Positions 8,792 to 16,620 of a DNA stretch of 24,487 bases are shown here, piece after piece (position 1 is the first letter of the stretch; each line of letters opens with the position of its first letter). A program made the translations under genes and the position numbers. The notes under the pieces were generated by a model, which searched no databases, was not told where the DNA came from, and saw only the letters and a program-made list of their open reading frames with translations. Source of the DNA: Roseiarcus sp043784465 (GTDB taxonomy: Bacteria; Pseudomonadota; Alphaproteobacteria; Rhizobiales; Beijerinckiaceae); contig JAYVYJ010000215.1 of NCBI GenBank assembly GCA_043784465.1, positions 1-24,487 of the forward strand, read 5' to 3'.

Positions 8792-8820
8792 TTGACCCCT
8801 GCGCGCGCTTTCTCTATTGT
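8792..8820 (+). promoter_or_regulatory. Candidate sigma-70 promoter for the arg operon
   Basis: TTGACC (8792-8797) and TATTGT (8815-8820) are separated by exactly 17 bp, a good match to the housekeeping consensus. The predicted start of transcription, near 8827, leaves a leader of about 70 nt before the argD start at 8899. It is the best promoter match in the 282-bp gap between the RTX gene and argD. Confidence 0.5.
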
Positions 8821-8829
8821 CGACAGGCG

Positions 8830-8861
8830 GCCGCCCTCTCCGGGGGCGGCTGTTTTATTTT
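8830..8861 (+). terminator. GC-rich hairpin with T-rich tail in front of argD
   Basis: GCCGCCC (8830-8836) can pair with GGGCGGC (8844-8850) around a short loop, followed by TGTTTTATTTT (8851-8861). This is the form of a Rho-independent terminator. It lies 214 bp after the RTX gene stop and 38 bp before the argD start. It may end RTX transcription, or act as an attenuator or 5' stem in the argD leader, since the candidate promoter lies just upstream of it. Confidence 0.55.
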
Positions 8862-8898
8862 CATGCGTTCCCCCTCCGATGTCGACAGGAGAGCCGCC

Positions 8899-10092
8899 TT
8901 GTCTTCCGCGATCGTTCCGACTTACGCGCGCGCCGACCTCACCTTCGATCGCGGCGAAGGTGCGTGGCTGACGACCGTCGAGGGGATACGCTATCTCGAT
9001 TTCGGGGCCGGCATTGCGGTCGTCTCGCTGGGCCACTCGCACCCCCATCTCGTCGAAGCGCTCAACCGTCAGGGCGCCAAACTCTGGCACACGTCGAACC
9101 TGTTCCAGATGCCGGAAGGCGAGAAGCTCGCGCGCCGTCTCGCCGACGCGAGCTTCGCGGACCTCGTGTTTTTCGCCAATTCCGGCGCCGAGGCGAACGA
9201 GGCGGCGATCAAGATGGCGCGGCGGCGCCAGTATGTCGACGGCCACCCCGAGCGGTTCCATGTGCTGACCTTCGAGGGCGCGTTCCACGGACGGACGCTC
9301 GCGACAATAGCGGCCGGAGGGCAGGCCAAATATCTGGAAGGGTTCGGGCCCAAGGTCGAGGGGTTCGACCAGATCGCGATCACGGATCTGGCCGCCGTCG
9401 AGGTGGCGGTGACGGAGGCGACTGCCGCCATCCTGATCGAGCCGGTGCAGGGCGAGGGCGGCGTGCGGTCCGTGCCGACGGCGTTCCTGCGGGGTTTGCG
9501 CGAGATTTGCGACCGGCGGGGCCTGCTGTTGATCTTCGACGAGGTGCAGACCGGCGTCGGGCGCTCGGGCAAGCTGTTCGATTATGAGGTCGTCGGCGTG
9601 ACGCCGGACATTCTTACGTCCGCCAAAGGGCTAGGCGGAGGGTTTCCTATCGCGGCGTGTCTGGCCACGGCCGATGCGGCGCGCGGGTTGACGGCGGGCG
9701 TACATGGTACGACCTTCGGCGGCAATCCTCTCGCCATGGCGATCGGCAACGCCGTTTTGGACGTCGTGCTGGCGCCTGGCTTCCTCGAAAACGTCGAGCG
9801 GCTCGGCATCAACGCCAAGCAGAAGCTGGCGGCGCTGAAGGACGCGCATCCCGAAATCATCGAGGAAGTGCGCGGCGTCGGCCTCATGCTCGGGCTCAAG
9901 CTCAGGATGCCGCCGGGAGAGTTCGCCGCCTACGTGCGCGCCGAACACATGCTGACGATCCCCGCTGGCGACAACACGTTGCGCCTGCTGCCCCCGCTCA
10001 CCATCACCGACGCCGAACTCGACGAGGCGGTGAACAGGCTTGACCGGGCCTGCGGGCGGGCGGAAGCGGAGATGGCGAAGGCGGCGGCATGA
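8899..10092 (+). CDS. argD: Acetylornithine aminotransferase
   Basis: This class-III, PLP-dependent aminotransferase converts N-acetylglutamate semialdehyde to N-acetylornithine in arginine synthesis; family members may also act on succinyldiaminopimelate in lysine synthesis. The 397 residues include LDFGAGIAVVSLGHSHP near the start, FFANSGAEANEAAIK for phosphate binding, LIFDEVQTGVGRSG with the PLP-ring aspartate (D214), the Schiff-base lysine K243 in TSAKGLGGGFP, and HGTTFGGNPLA. The TTG at 8899 is preferred because AGGAG lies 7 bp upstream and because family members start shortly before the PTYARADL segment; the ATG at 8863 sits directly after the hairpin tail with no ribosome binding site. 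The stop overlaps the argF start (ATGA). This is the first gene of the operon. Confidence 0.94.
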   Translation: MSSAIVPTYARADLTFDRGEGAWLTTVEGIRYLDFGAGIAVVSLGHSHPHLVEALNRQGAKLWHTSNLFQMPEGEKLARRLADASFADLVFFANSGAEANEAAIKMARRRQYVDGHPERFHVLTFEGAFHGRTLATIAAGGQAKYLEGFGPKVEGFDQIAITDLAAVEVAVTEATAAILIEPVQGEGGVRSVPTAFLRGLREICDRRGLLLIFDEVQTGVGRSGKLFDYEVVGVTPDILTSAKGLGGGFPIAACLATADAARGLTAGVHGTTFGGNPLAMAIGNAVLDVVLAPGFLENVERLGINAKQKLAALKDAHPEIIEEVRGVGLMLGLKLRMPPGEFAAYVRAEHMLTIPAGDNTLRLLPPLTITDAELDEAVNRLDRACGRAEAEMAKAAA

Positions 10093-11012
10093 GTCCCCGG
10101 CATTTTCTCGATCTGCTCGATCATTCGCCGCAAACCCTGCGCGCCATCCTCGACGCGTCGGCTGAGATGAAAGCCGCGCGCGCCCGGGATCGCGCCACGG
10201 CGGCCCGGCCGCTTCAGGGCAAGATGCTGGCGATGATTTTCGACCGGCCTTCCACGCGCACGCGCGTGTCGTTCGATGTCGGGATGCGGGAACTCGGCGG
10301 CGAGACCCTCATGCTGACGGGCGCGGAGATGCAGCTGGGGCGCGGCGAGACCATCGCCGACACCGCGCGCGTGCTGTCGCGCTATGTCGACGCGATCATG
10401 ATCCGCATTCTCGACCCCGACGATCTCAAGGAACTGGCGGAAAATGCGAGCGTCCCCGTCATCAATGGGCTCACCAAGCAATCGCATCCCTGTCAGGTGA
10501 TGGCCGACATTCTCACCTTCGAGGAGCATCGCGGCGCCATCGCGGGCAAAAAGATCGCCTGGGCGGGGGACTATAACAACGTGCTGTCGTCGTGGATCGA
10601 CGCTTCGGCGCTGTTCGGCTTCGATCTGGAGATCGCTTGCCCGGACGAATTGCAGCCCTCCGCCAGCCGGATCGCGCGTGCGCGGGCGGCGGGAGGGCGC
10701 GTCGTCGTCAGCGACGATCCTGTTCGGGCGGTCAGCGAGGCCAGCGCCGTAATCTCCGATTGCTGGGTCTCGATGGGCGACGAGGACGCAGGGCGCCGGC
10801 ACAACCTTCTGGCTGCGTATCAGGTCAACGCCAAATTGATGCGGCATGCGGCGCGGGACGCGATCTTCCTGCATTGCCTGCCCGCCCATCGCGGGGAAGA
10901 GGTGACCAACGACGTGATCGACGGCCCCGCCTCGGTCGTGTTCGACGAAGCCGAGAACCGGCTGCATGCGCAAAAAGGCATCCTCGCTTGGTGCCTCGGA
11001 GCCCTGCCATGA
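10089..11012 (+). CDS. argF: Ornithine carbamoyltransferase
   Basis: This 307-residue enzyme transfers the carbamoyl group from carbamoyl phosphate to ornithine, giving citrulline, the sixth step of arginine synthesis in the cytoplasm. The carbamoyl-phosphate site STRTR (residues 55-59), the HPCQ motif (133-136), the ornithine-binding DCWVSMGDE segment, and the catalytic HCLPAHRGEEV loop (from 262, with C263) are all present. The length is normal for the family. The start overlaps the argD stop as ATGA, and its own stop overlaps hslO in the same way, so translation is probably coupled along the message. All key residues are intact, and the argD-argF pairing makes the assignment firm. Confidence 0.96.
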   Translation: MSPRHFLDLLDHSPQTLRAILDASAEMKAARARDRATAARPLQGKMLAMIFDRPSTRTRVSFDVGMRELGGETLMLTGAEMQLGRGETIADTARVLSRYVDAIMIRILDPDDLKELAENASVPVINGLTKQSHPCQVMADILTFEEHRGAIAGKKIAWAGDYNNVLSSWIDASALFGFDLEIACPDELQPSASRIARARAAGGRVVVSDDPVRAVSEASAVISDCWVSMGDEDAGRRHNLLAAYQVNAKLMRHAARDAIFLHCLPAHRGEEVTNDVIDGPASVVFDEAENRLHAQKGILAWCLGALP

Positions 11013-11962
11013 CCGATGACATCCGCGACGTCTCCGACGTCGCCCTCGACGACATTGTGACCCCCTATACGGTCGAAGGCCTGTTCACGCGCGGCCGCGT
11101 GGCCAAGCTTGGCCCCGCGCTCGACGCGATTCTCGCCCGCCACGATTATCCCCCGGCCATCGCCAAGCTGGTGGCGGAGGCGGCGACGCTGGCCGTGCTG
11201 CTCGGCTCCTCGCTCAAAGAGGAAGGGCGGTTCCAGTTGCAGACCCAGGGCGATGGGCCGGTGTCCCTGCTTCTGGTCGATTTCGATGCGCCCTCCAACC
11301 TGCGCGCGCTCGCCCGATATGACGAAAAAGCGGTGGACGCGCGGGCAGGGGGAGACCTGCTTGGCAAGGGCTATCTCGCCTTCACCATCGAGCCCAACGG
11401 CCTCGCCTCGCGCTATCAGGGCGTGGTCGAGATGGACGGGCGCGGGTTGCAGGCGGCGGCGGGCAATTATTTCGAGAAGTCCGAGCAAATCCCGACGCTG
11501 GTGCGCATCGCAGTCGGCCAGACGCTGACAGCGTCCGGGCCAAGCTGGCGTGCGGGCGGGCTGATCGCGCAGTTTTTGCCGCAGAGCGAGGAACGGCGCC
11601 GTCAGGCCGATCTCGACCCCGGCGACGCGCCTGAGGGCCATGTGGTCGATACCGTGCCCGAGGACGATGCGTGGACAGAGGCGAAGTCGCTCGCCGCCAC
11701 GACCGAGGATCACGAATTGCTGGACCCGACGCTGTCGAGCGAGCGGCTGCTCTACCGGCTGTTCCATGAGCGCGGCGTAAGGGTGTTTTCGCCTTCGGCG
11801 TTGCGCGACGTGTGCCGCTGCTCGGCGGACCGCATCGACACGATGCTGCAAAACTTCTCGGCCGAGGAGCGCAAGGCGATGGTGGGCGACGACGGCATGA
11901 TTGGCGTCACTTGCGAATTCTGCTCGGTCAAGCGCATCTTTGACTTCAAGGATTACGCATGA
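11009..11962 (+). CDS. hslO: Redox-regulated chaperone Hsp33
   Basis: This 317-residue protein matches Hsp33, a cytoplasmic holdase that is switched on by oxidation. The N-terminal substrate-binding domain includes LLGSSLKEEGRFQLQTQGDG, typical of the family. The C-terminal redox switch holds the four zinc cysteines as CxC (C269, C271) and CxxC (C302, C305, in VTCEFCSVKR). When they are reduced they bind zinc; disulfide formation unfolds the linker and activates the chaperone. The gene is coupled by ATGA overlaps to argF before it and ispA after it. The argF-hslO neighbourhood is common in alphaproteobacteria, although the proteins share no pathway. All four cysteines are present, so the protein should be functional. 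Confidence 0.95.
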   Translation: MTDDIRDVSDVALDDIVTPYTVEGLFTRGRVAKLGPALDAILARHDYPPAIAKLVAEAATLAVLLGSSLKEEGRFQLQTQGDGPVSLLLVDFDAPSNLRALARYDEKAVDARAGGDLLGKGYLAFTIEPNGLASRYQGVVEMDGRGLQAAAGNYFEKSEQIPTLVRIAVGQTLTASGPSWRAGGLIAQFLPQSEERRRQADLDPGDAPEGHVVDTVPEDDAWTEAKSLAATTEDHELLDPTLSSERLLYRLFHERGVRVFSPSALRDVCRCSADRIDTMLQNFSAEERKAMVGDDGMIGVTCEFCSVKRIFDFKDYA

Positions 11963-12876
11963 GCGCGGATTTCGCCGAACGGCTCAACGAAGTCGCCGAG
12001 CGCGTCGAAACGACGCTTGACAGCCTGTTGTCGGACAAGGCGCTGCCCGGCGAGATCGTGCGGCCCCGGCGCGTGCTGGAGGCCATGCGTTATGGAGCGC
12101 TGGGCGGAGGCAAGCGGCTGCGGCCATTTCTGACCGTCGAGACCGCGCGGGCTTTGGGCGTGGACGGGGCGGCGGCGTGGCGGGCCGGAGCGGCGGTGGA
12201 ATGCGTGCATTGCTATTCGCTGGTGCACGACGATTTGCCTGCGATGGACGACGACGACCTGCGCCGGGGCCGCCCGACCGCGCACAAGGCGTTCGACGAG
12301 GCGACGGCGATTCTGGCGGGCGACGGGCTGCTGACGCTGGCGTTCGACATTCTCGCGGACCCGGCGACGCATGGGAGCGCGGAGATCCGGGTCGCGCTCT
12401 GTCTGGGGCTGGCGCGGGCGAGCGGGCTGGGCGGCATGGTCGGCGGGCAGATGCTGGACATCGAGGCCGAGAGCGCTTCGGAGCCGCTTGACGATGGGGC
12501 CATTCGCCGCTTGCAGGCGATGAAGACCGGGGCGCTCTTGCGGTTTGCCGTCGAGGCGGGCGCGATCGTCGCGGGCGCTTCGGCGCCGGTGCGGGCGGCG
12601 CTGCTGCGTTACGGCGAGGCGCTGGGGTCGGCGTTTCAGGTCGCCGACGACATTCTCGACGCCGAGGCGACGTCCGAGCAATTGGGCAAGCGCGCGGGCA
12701 AGGACGCCGAGCGCAACAAGGGCACGTTCGTCTCCATCCACGGCCTCGACGGCGCCAAGCGGCTGCGCGACGCATTCGTCGCCCAGGCGGTCGCGGCGCT
12801 GGGCGAGGCGGGGCTGGGGCCCGAGGGCGATAATCTGCGCGAGGCGGCGCGCTTCGTCGCCGCGCGCGCGAACTGA
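11959..12876 (+). CDS. ispA: Farnesyl diphosphate synthase (polyprenyl synthetase)
   Basis: This 305-residue all-helical trans-prenyltransferase condenses dimethylallyl and geranyl diphosphate with isopentenyl diphosphate to give farnesyl diphosphate, the precursor of hopanoids, quinones and undecaprenyl phosphate. The first aspartate-rich motif DDLPAMDDDD begins at residue 91, and the second, DDILD, at 230. LGGGKRLRP (about 49-57) binds isopentenyl diphosphate. Tyr and Ser at the fifth and fourth positions before the first motif fit a farnesyl-chain product rather than a longer one. It overlaps the hslO stop by ATGA. The product length is inferred from these residues only; a geranylgeranyl product cannot be excluded. 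Confidence 0.93.
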   Translation: MSADFAERLNEVAERVETTLDSLLSDKALPGEIVRPRRVLEAMRYGALGGGKRLRPFLTVETARALGVDGAAAWRAGAAVECVHCYSLVHDDLPAMDDDDLRRGRPTAHKAFDEATAILAGDGLLTLAFDILADPATHGSAEIRVALCLGLARASGLGGMVGGQMLDIEAESASEPLDDGAIRRLQAMKTGALLRFAVEAGAIVAGASAPVRAALLRYGEALGSAFQVADDILDAEATSEQLGKRAGKDAERNKGTFVSIHGLDGAKRLRDAFVAQAVAALGEAGLGPEGDNLREAARFVAARAN

Positions 12877-12889
12877 GAGAGGAAGCGCC

Positions 12890-14062
12890 ATGAGCGGTTT
12901 CAACTGGGCCGACCCTTTCGATCTCGAGTCGCTGCTGAGCGAGGAAGAACGCATGGTTCAAAAGACCGCGTTCGCCTACGCCAACGATCGGCTGAGGCCG
13001 CGCGTGCTGGAGGCGTTCCGGCACGAAAAGACCGACCCTGCGATCTTTCGCGAAATGGGGGAACTGGGGTTTCTGGGGCCGACGGTGGCGCCTGAGTTTG
13101 GCGGGTCGGGGCTTGGCTATGTCGCCTATGGGCTGATCGCGCGCGAAATCGAACGCATCGACTCCGGCTATCGCTCGATGATGTCGGTGCAGTCCTCGCT
13201 GGTGATGCTGCCCATCGAGCAATTCGGCTCGGCGGGGCAGAAGGATAAATATCTGCCCAAGCTGGCGAGCGGGCGCTGGATCGGCTGCTTTGGCCTAACC
13301 GAGCCCGACCACGGCTCCGACCCGGGGTCCATGATCACGCGGGCGCGAAAAGTGGCGGGGGGCTACAGCCTTTCGGGGGCGAAGACGTGGATCAGCAATT
13401 CGCCGATCGCCGACGTGTTTCTGGTCTGGGCCAAGACGGACGACGGCGCCATTCGCGGGTTCATCCTTGAGAAGGGGACCAAGGGGCTGGAGGCGCCGGC
13501 GATCCACGGCAAGGTCGGCCTGCGCGCTTCCATCACCGGGCAGATCCTGATGGACGAGGCGTTGGCGCCCGAGGAGAATATGCTGCCGGAGGTGCGCGGC
13601 TTGAAGGGGCCGTTCACCTGCCTCAATTCGGCGCGCTTCGGCATCGCGTGGGGCGCGCTGGGCGCAGCGGAAGCCTGCTATGCGACGGCCCGGCAATATA
13701 CGATGGACCGCAAGCAGTTCGGCCGCCCGCTCGCCGCCAACCAGCTCGTCCAGAAGAAGCTCGCCGACATGGCGACCGACATTTCGCTGGGGTTGCTGGG
13801 TTGTCTGCGGCTCGGGCGCATGAAGGAGGACGGGCATCCCCCGGTCGAGTTGACGTCGATCCTCAAGCGCAATTCTTGCGGCAAGGCGCTGGAGGTGGCT
13901 CGGGCGGCGCGGGACATGCTTGGCGGCAACGGCATCTCGGACGAATACGGCGTCGCGCGGCATCTGGTGAACCTTGAGGTCGTCAATACCTATGAAGGGA
14001 CCCATGACGTGCATGCTTTGATCATCGGGCGCGCGATCACCGGGCTGCAGGCGTTTTCCTGA
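12890..14062 (+). CDS. gcdH: Glutaryl-CoA dehydrogenase (acyl-CoA dehydrogenase family)
   Basis: This 390-residue FAD enzyme oxidises glutaryl-CoA and decarboxylates it to crotonyl-CoA in lysine, hydroxylysine and tryptophan breakdown. The start FNWADPFDLESLLSEEERM is characteristic of this subgroup. The FAD-binding CFGLTEPDHGSDPGSM segment, the signature ARDMLGGNGISDEYGV, and the catalytic glutamate E369 in NTYEGTHDVHALI are visible. The family uses an arginine near the N-terminus (ERIDSGYRSMMSVQSSL region) to bind the glutaryl carboxylate, and this stretch is present. GAGAGAGGAAG precedes the ATG at 12890, only 13 bp after ispA. It is the last gene of the operon and ends opposite the convergent pilus subunit genes. 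Confidence 0.93.
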   Translation: MSGFNWADPFDLESLLSEEERMVQKTAFAYANDRLRPRVLEAFRHEKTDPAIFREMGELGFLGPTVAPEFGGSGLGYVAYGLIAREIERIDSGYRSMMSVQSSLVMLPIEQFGSAGQKDKYLPKLASGRWIGCFGLTEPDHGSDPGSMITRARKVAGGYSLSGAKTWISNSPIADVFLVWAKTDDGAIRGFILEKGTKGLEAPAIHGKVGLRASITGQILMDEALAPEENMLPEVRGLKGPFTCLNSARFGIAWGALGAAEACYATARQYTMDRKQFGRPLAANQLVQKKLADMATDISLGLLGCLRLGRMKEDGHPPVELTSILKRNSCGKALEVARAARDMLGGNGISDEYGVARHLVNLEVVNTYEGTHDVHALIIGRAITGLQAFS

Positions 14063-14285
14063 CGCCGTGAACCGCCAAGCGAAGGTTGAAACGAAGCGTT
14101 TCTTGCAGGCCGGGCCTGTCGGGCGTTTGCGGCTCGGGGCCGAAGGCGGGGCACGATCTGGTTGTTTGAAAATACAGATAACCTCAACTATTTGATGCGT
14201 GAGTTTCCGTTCGTCGCTGCGGCGGGTCGAGGTTTCGCCTCGGGGGGTAGATCCGCCCTGGGCGCTGCGGGGCGGCCAATTCGCT
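14063..14285. other. Convergent intergenic region without a gene
   Basis: This 223-bp gap lies between gcdH (+) and the tip-type pilus subunit (-). It holds a short 6-bp hairpin (GAAACG/CGTTTC, 14088-14102) and CGAGG/CCTCG at about 14228-14242. Neither has a T-tract, so no confident terminator is called. No protein-coding signal is seen. Confidence 0.6.
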
Positions 14286-15260
14286 TCAGTACGTCAACGT
14301 AACCAGCACGGTGTCGGAATAGGCGCCTTGCTTGGGCGTCGTCTGCGGCGGGACGCGGCCGTAGATCGCCAGGGTCTGCGCCGTGCCGGCGCCCACGCCG
14401 CTTACCGTGTCGGCGTTCGCGGCGGGGGGCGGCGTCGCGCCCCAGACGTTCGAGCGCGCAGCGTCCTGATAAAGACTGTAGGCGACCGTCCCGCCGCCGG
14501 CTTGCGTCATCAGCCGCGTGGCGGTCGTCGCGCCGGCGCCTGTCCCGGCGCCTAGCGAGATCGTGTAGGGCGTTGTGTTCGTGCACGTCACCGTCAGCGC
14601 GGCGGTCGCGTCGACGCTTGCGGTCAACAGGCTGACCGACCCAAAGCTGAGATTGCCCGTCGCTATCGTACAACTCGCCAGCACGGTGACGCTGACGGTG
14701 AAGTTGAGCGCAAGGCCCGTATATATCGAGTTGAGTCCACACACGATCGGCGGATTGGTCGTGTTCCAGGTGTCGAAATCGATGAAGCTTTGCGCGGTCG
14801 TCGAATAGGTGTCGGTGTAGACGCCCGGCGGCACGGACGCGGCGGAGAGAATCCGGGCGTACGTCGTCGTCGTCGTGTAGCCGCCGGCGGCGGTCGAATA
14901 AGGAATGTTGAACGTGTCGGCGCCGGGATAGGCGTATGGTTTCGTGAAGCCCGAATCGCTGTAGAGATTGTAGGAGATCGCATAGGCGCCGTTCGTCATC
15001 GTGCGGTTGGTCTGGCTGGCGCTGTTGGTCCCCGCGCCGATCGCGTTGCAGGTCGCCAGATTGCCGCGCGTCGCCCAACCGCCCGAGCAACCTTCGTAGA
15101 TCGTGCCCGTCGAGGTGGCGCCGGCGACCGATCCGACGCTCACCGAACCGAAGGAGATGTTGCTTGCGTTGGCCACGCAGGTGACCGCCGCGCGCGCCGC
15201 GCCGGCGCCGACAAAAAACAGCGCCGCCGCCATCGCACCCCGGATCGTCTTGCGCCCCAT
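14286..15260 (-). CDS. Two-domain spore coat U (SCPU) protein, likely pilus tip subunit (CsuE-like)
   Basis: This 324-residue secreted protein has a Sec signal peptide (about residues 1-24, AAALFFVGAGAARA). Two spore-coat-U-type domains follow: roughly 25-190 with four cysteines, and 191-324 with two. Each starts with the family pattern of a cysteine shortly before a FGSVS motif (ISFGSVSVGS; LSFGSVSLLT), and the protein ends in the beta strand VLVTLTY shared with both neighbouring pilins. In the Csu system of Acinetobacter the two-domain subunit CsuE forms the adhesive pilus tip, with the N-terminal domain as adhesin and the C-terminal domain as pilin. The length and order here fit that role. 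It is last in the minus-strand set, 81 bp after the second pilin. The binding target is unknown. Confidence 0.85.
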   Translation of the reverse strand: MGRKTIRGAMAAALFFVGAGAARAAVTCVANASNISFGSVSVGSVAGATSTGTIYEGCSGGWATRGNLATCNAIGAGTNSASQTNRTMTNGAYAISYNLYSDSGFTKPYAYPGADTFNIPYSTAAGGYTTTTTYARILSAASVPPGVYTDTYSTTAQSFIDFDTWNTTNPPIVCGLNSIYTGLALNFTVSVTVLASCTIATGNLSFGSVSLLTASVDATAALTVTCTNTTPYTISLGAGTGAGATTATRLMTQAGGGTVAYSLYQDAARSNVWGATPPPAANADTVSGVGAGTAQTLAIYGRVPPQTTPKQGAYSDTVLVTLTY

Positions 15261-15341
15261 CCCGCGTCCTGTAACGCCCTTATCCCCGAATTCTAGGGTT
15301 TACAGGGCGCTGGCTATTGCGCAATGGGCCGCGCGCGGGGC

Positions 15342-15803
15342 TCAATAGGTGAGCGTCAGCACGACCTGGTCGGTGTAGGTGTCGACCGTTGGCAGCGTGG
15401 ACTGCGCGGGAATGGTGGCGGTTATCTGCGCGGCCTGCTGCACGCCTGTGAACGTAGGCAGCGTCGGCACGGTGAGGCTGTAGGGCAGGAAGCCGCCGAG
15501 CGCGCCCTTCATGCGGTTCCCGGCGGCGAAATTCTGGCCCTGGCTCGCGGTCAGGCCCGGCGTGTTGTTGGAGGCGCAAGTGTAGGTCAGCAGACCGCCC
15601 ATCGCGGCGGTCGAGGTCTTGGCGGTCGCCAGCGTCGCCGCCGCCACCGAGCCGAAATTGATGTCGGTCACGGCCAACGTGCAGGCCGCGGTCACTGTGA
15701 TGCTGACGTTCATGTTCGAGGTGGACGTCGCTGCGGTGGCGAGCGCCGGGATAGCAAGGGACGCGAACACGGCGAGAACGCCGCGAAGGGAACACATACG
15801 CAT
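15342..15803 (-). CDS. SCPU-domain pilin subunit B
   Basis: This 153-residue single-domain spore coat U protein is predicted to be a pilus subunit exported to the periplasm. Residues 1-25 form a signal peptide (VLAVFASLAIPALATA). The mature N-terminus TSTSNMNVSITVTAACTL resembles a donor strand plus first beta strand, and INFGSVA is the family motif. Two cysteines (AACTL, YTCAS) probably form the conserved disulfide. About two thirds or more of the residues match the neighbouring pilin, so the pair looks like a tandem duplication. The start at 15803 is preferred to the earlier in-frame ATG because GGAG lies 9 bp before it and the signal peptide begins there. A second ATG two codons on is possible. 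Confidence 0.86.
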   Translation of the reverse strand: MRMCSLRGVLAVFASLAIPALATAATSTSNMNVSITVTAACTLAVTDINFGSVAAATLATAKTSTAAMGGLLTYTCASNNTPGLTASQGQNFAAGNRMKGALGGFLPYSLTVPTLPTFTGVQQAAQITATIPAQSTLPTVDTYTDQVVLTLTY

Positions 15804-15840
15804 GGGAACGAACTCCGAAGGAACCCCGACCTCGTCTCCC

Positions 15841-15863
15841 GTGGCGCCGCTCCATGGCGCCAC
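15841..15863 (-). promoter_or_regulatory. Perfect 8-bp stem-loop between the two pilin genes
   Basis: GTGGCGCC (15841-15848) and GGCGCCAC (15856-15863) form a perfect 8-bp, GC-rich stem with a 7-nt loop. It lies in the 120-bp gap between pilin A and pilin B, and no T-tract follows on the minus strand, so it is not a standard terminator. A role in mRNA processing or stability, setting the ratio of the two pilins, is an inference. Confidence 0.45.
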
Positions 15864-15923
15864 GCCCAACTCGGCCTCCGTTAAGGTAAACCTTTCCCAT
15901 TTCCGTAAGGTTAATTGGAAGCT

Positions 15924-16406
15924 TCAGTAAGTCAGCGTCAGCACGACCGTGTCGACGTAGCTGTCGACGGTGGGGAGCGTCGCCTGCGCGGGAATGGTGG
16001 CGGTGATCTGCGCCGTCTGCGCGGACCCGGTGAAAGTGGCGATCGTCGGCAGCGTCAGCGAATAGGGCAGAAAACCGCCGTTCGTCGCGCCCTTCATGCG
16101 GTTGTTGGGGGTCGCGAAATTATTGCCCTGGCTGGCCGTCAGCGCCGGCGTGGCGGAGCCCGGGGAGCAGGTGTAGCTGAACAGGCCGCCCATCGCCGCC
16201 GTCGAGGTCTGCGCGGTCGCCAGCACGGTGGACGCCACCGAGCCGAAATTGATGTTGGTGACGCCGACCGTGCAACCGGCCGTGATGGTGATGCTGACGT
16301 TCATGCTGGCGGTGCTGGTCGTCGCGCCCGCCGGTGCGATGGCGCAGGACAGGCCCGTAGCGAACGACAGGACGGCGGCGAACGCCGACGCTACAACTTT
16401 ACGCAT
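15924..16406 (-). CDS. SCPU-domain pilin subunit A
   Basis: This 160-residue spore coat U protein is the gene nearest the divergent control region, and so is probably the most highly transcribed pilin. The signal peptide is about residues 1-28 (VVASAFAAVLSFATGLSCA). The mature part starts with a donor-strand-like segment STASMNVSITITAGCTV, then INFGSVA, a second cysteine in FSYTCSPGS, and ends in VVLTLTY. It closely resembles pilin B. Such subunits are held by a periplasmic chaperone through donor-strand complementation and polymerise at the outer-membrane usher; both partner genes lie just across the divergent region. GAGGGGACC lies upstream of the ATG at 16406. Major versus minor subunit status is inferred from gene order. 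Confidence 0.88.
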   Translation of the reverse strand: MRKVVASAFAAVLSFATGLSCAIAPAGATTSTASMNVSITITAGCTVGVTNINFGSVASTVLATAQTSTAAMGGLFSYTCSPGSATPALTASQGNNFATPNNRMKGATNGGFLPYSLTLPTIATFTGSAQTAQITATIPAQATLPTVDSYVDTVVLTLTY

Positions 16407-16476
16407 GGGAGCGGTCCCCTCGTGAGGCTTAAGTCCAACGACTCGACAATCACGACTATTTCATTTCATGGTTGAC

Positions 16477-16533
16477 GCAGCGTTAAATTCCGCAGGGTTT
16501 AATGTGGAATTTTGCAAAATTGAGCAGCGTTAA
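16477..16533. promoter_or_regulatory. AT-rich divergent control region with 14-bp palindrome and repeated decamer
   Basis: Between the pilins (-) and chaperone-usher genes (+), the 214-bp gap 16407-16620 is much more AT-rich than its surroundings. It contains a perfect 14-bp palindrome AATTTTGCAAAATT (16508-16521), flanked by two copies of GCAGCGTTAA (16477-16486 and 16524-16533, 47 bp apart). No consensus promoter is certain. The arrangement suggests an operator that controls both directions. Confidence 0.45.
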
Positions 16534-16620
16534 CCTGTTATTAATCGTAAAAATCTACCTTTCATTAAGAAACAGGCCGAAGGCGCTTCGAACCGCTTTA
16601 GGGCCTCCGGGATCTTTTCG

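Noticed and set aside
8714..8971. 85-codon open frame overlapping the argD start
   Set aside because: It lacks a ribosome binding site, runs through the promoter and hairpin, and overlaps argD in another frame.
14088..14102. Terminator after gcdH
   Set aside because: The stem is only 6 bp with a 3-nt loop and no T-tract follows.
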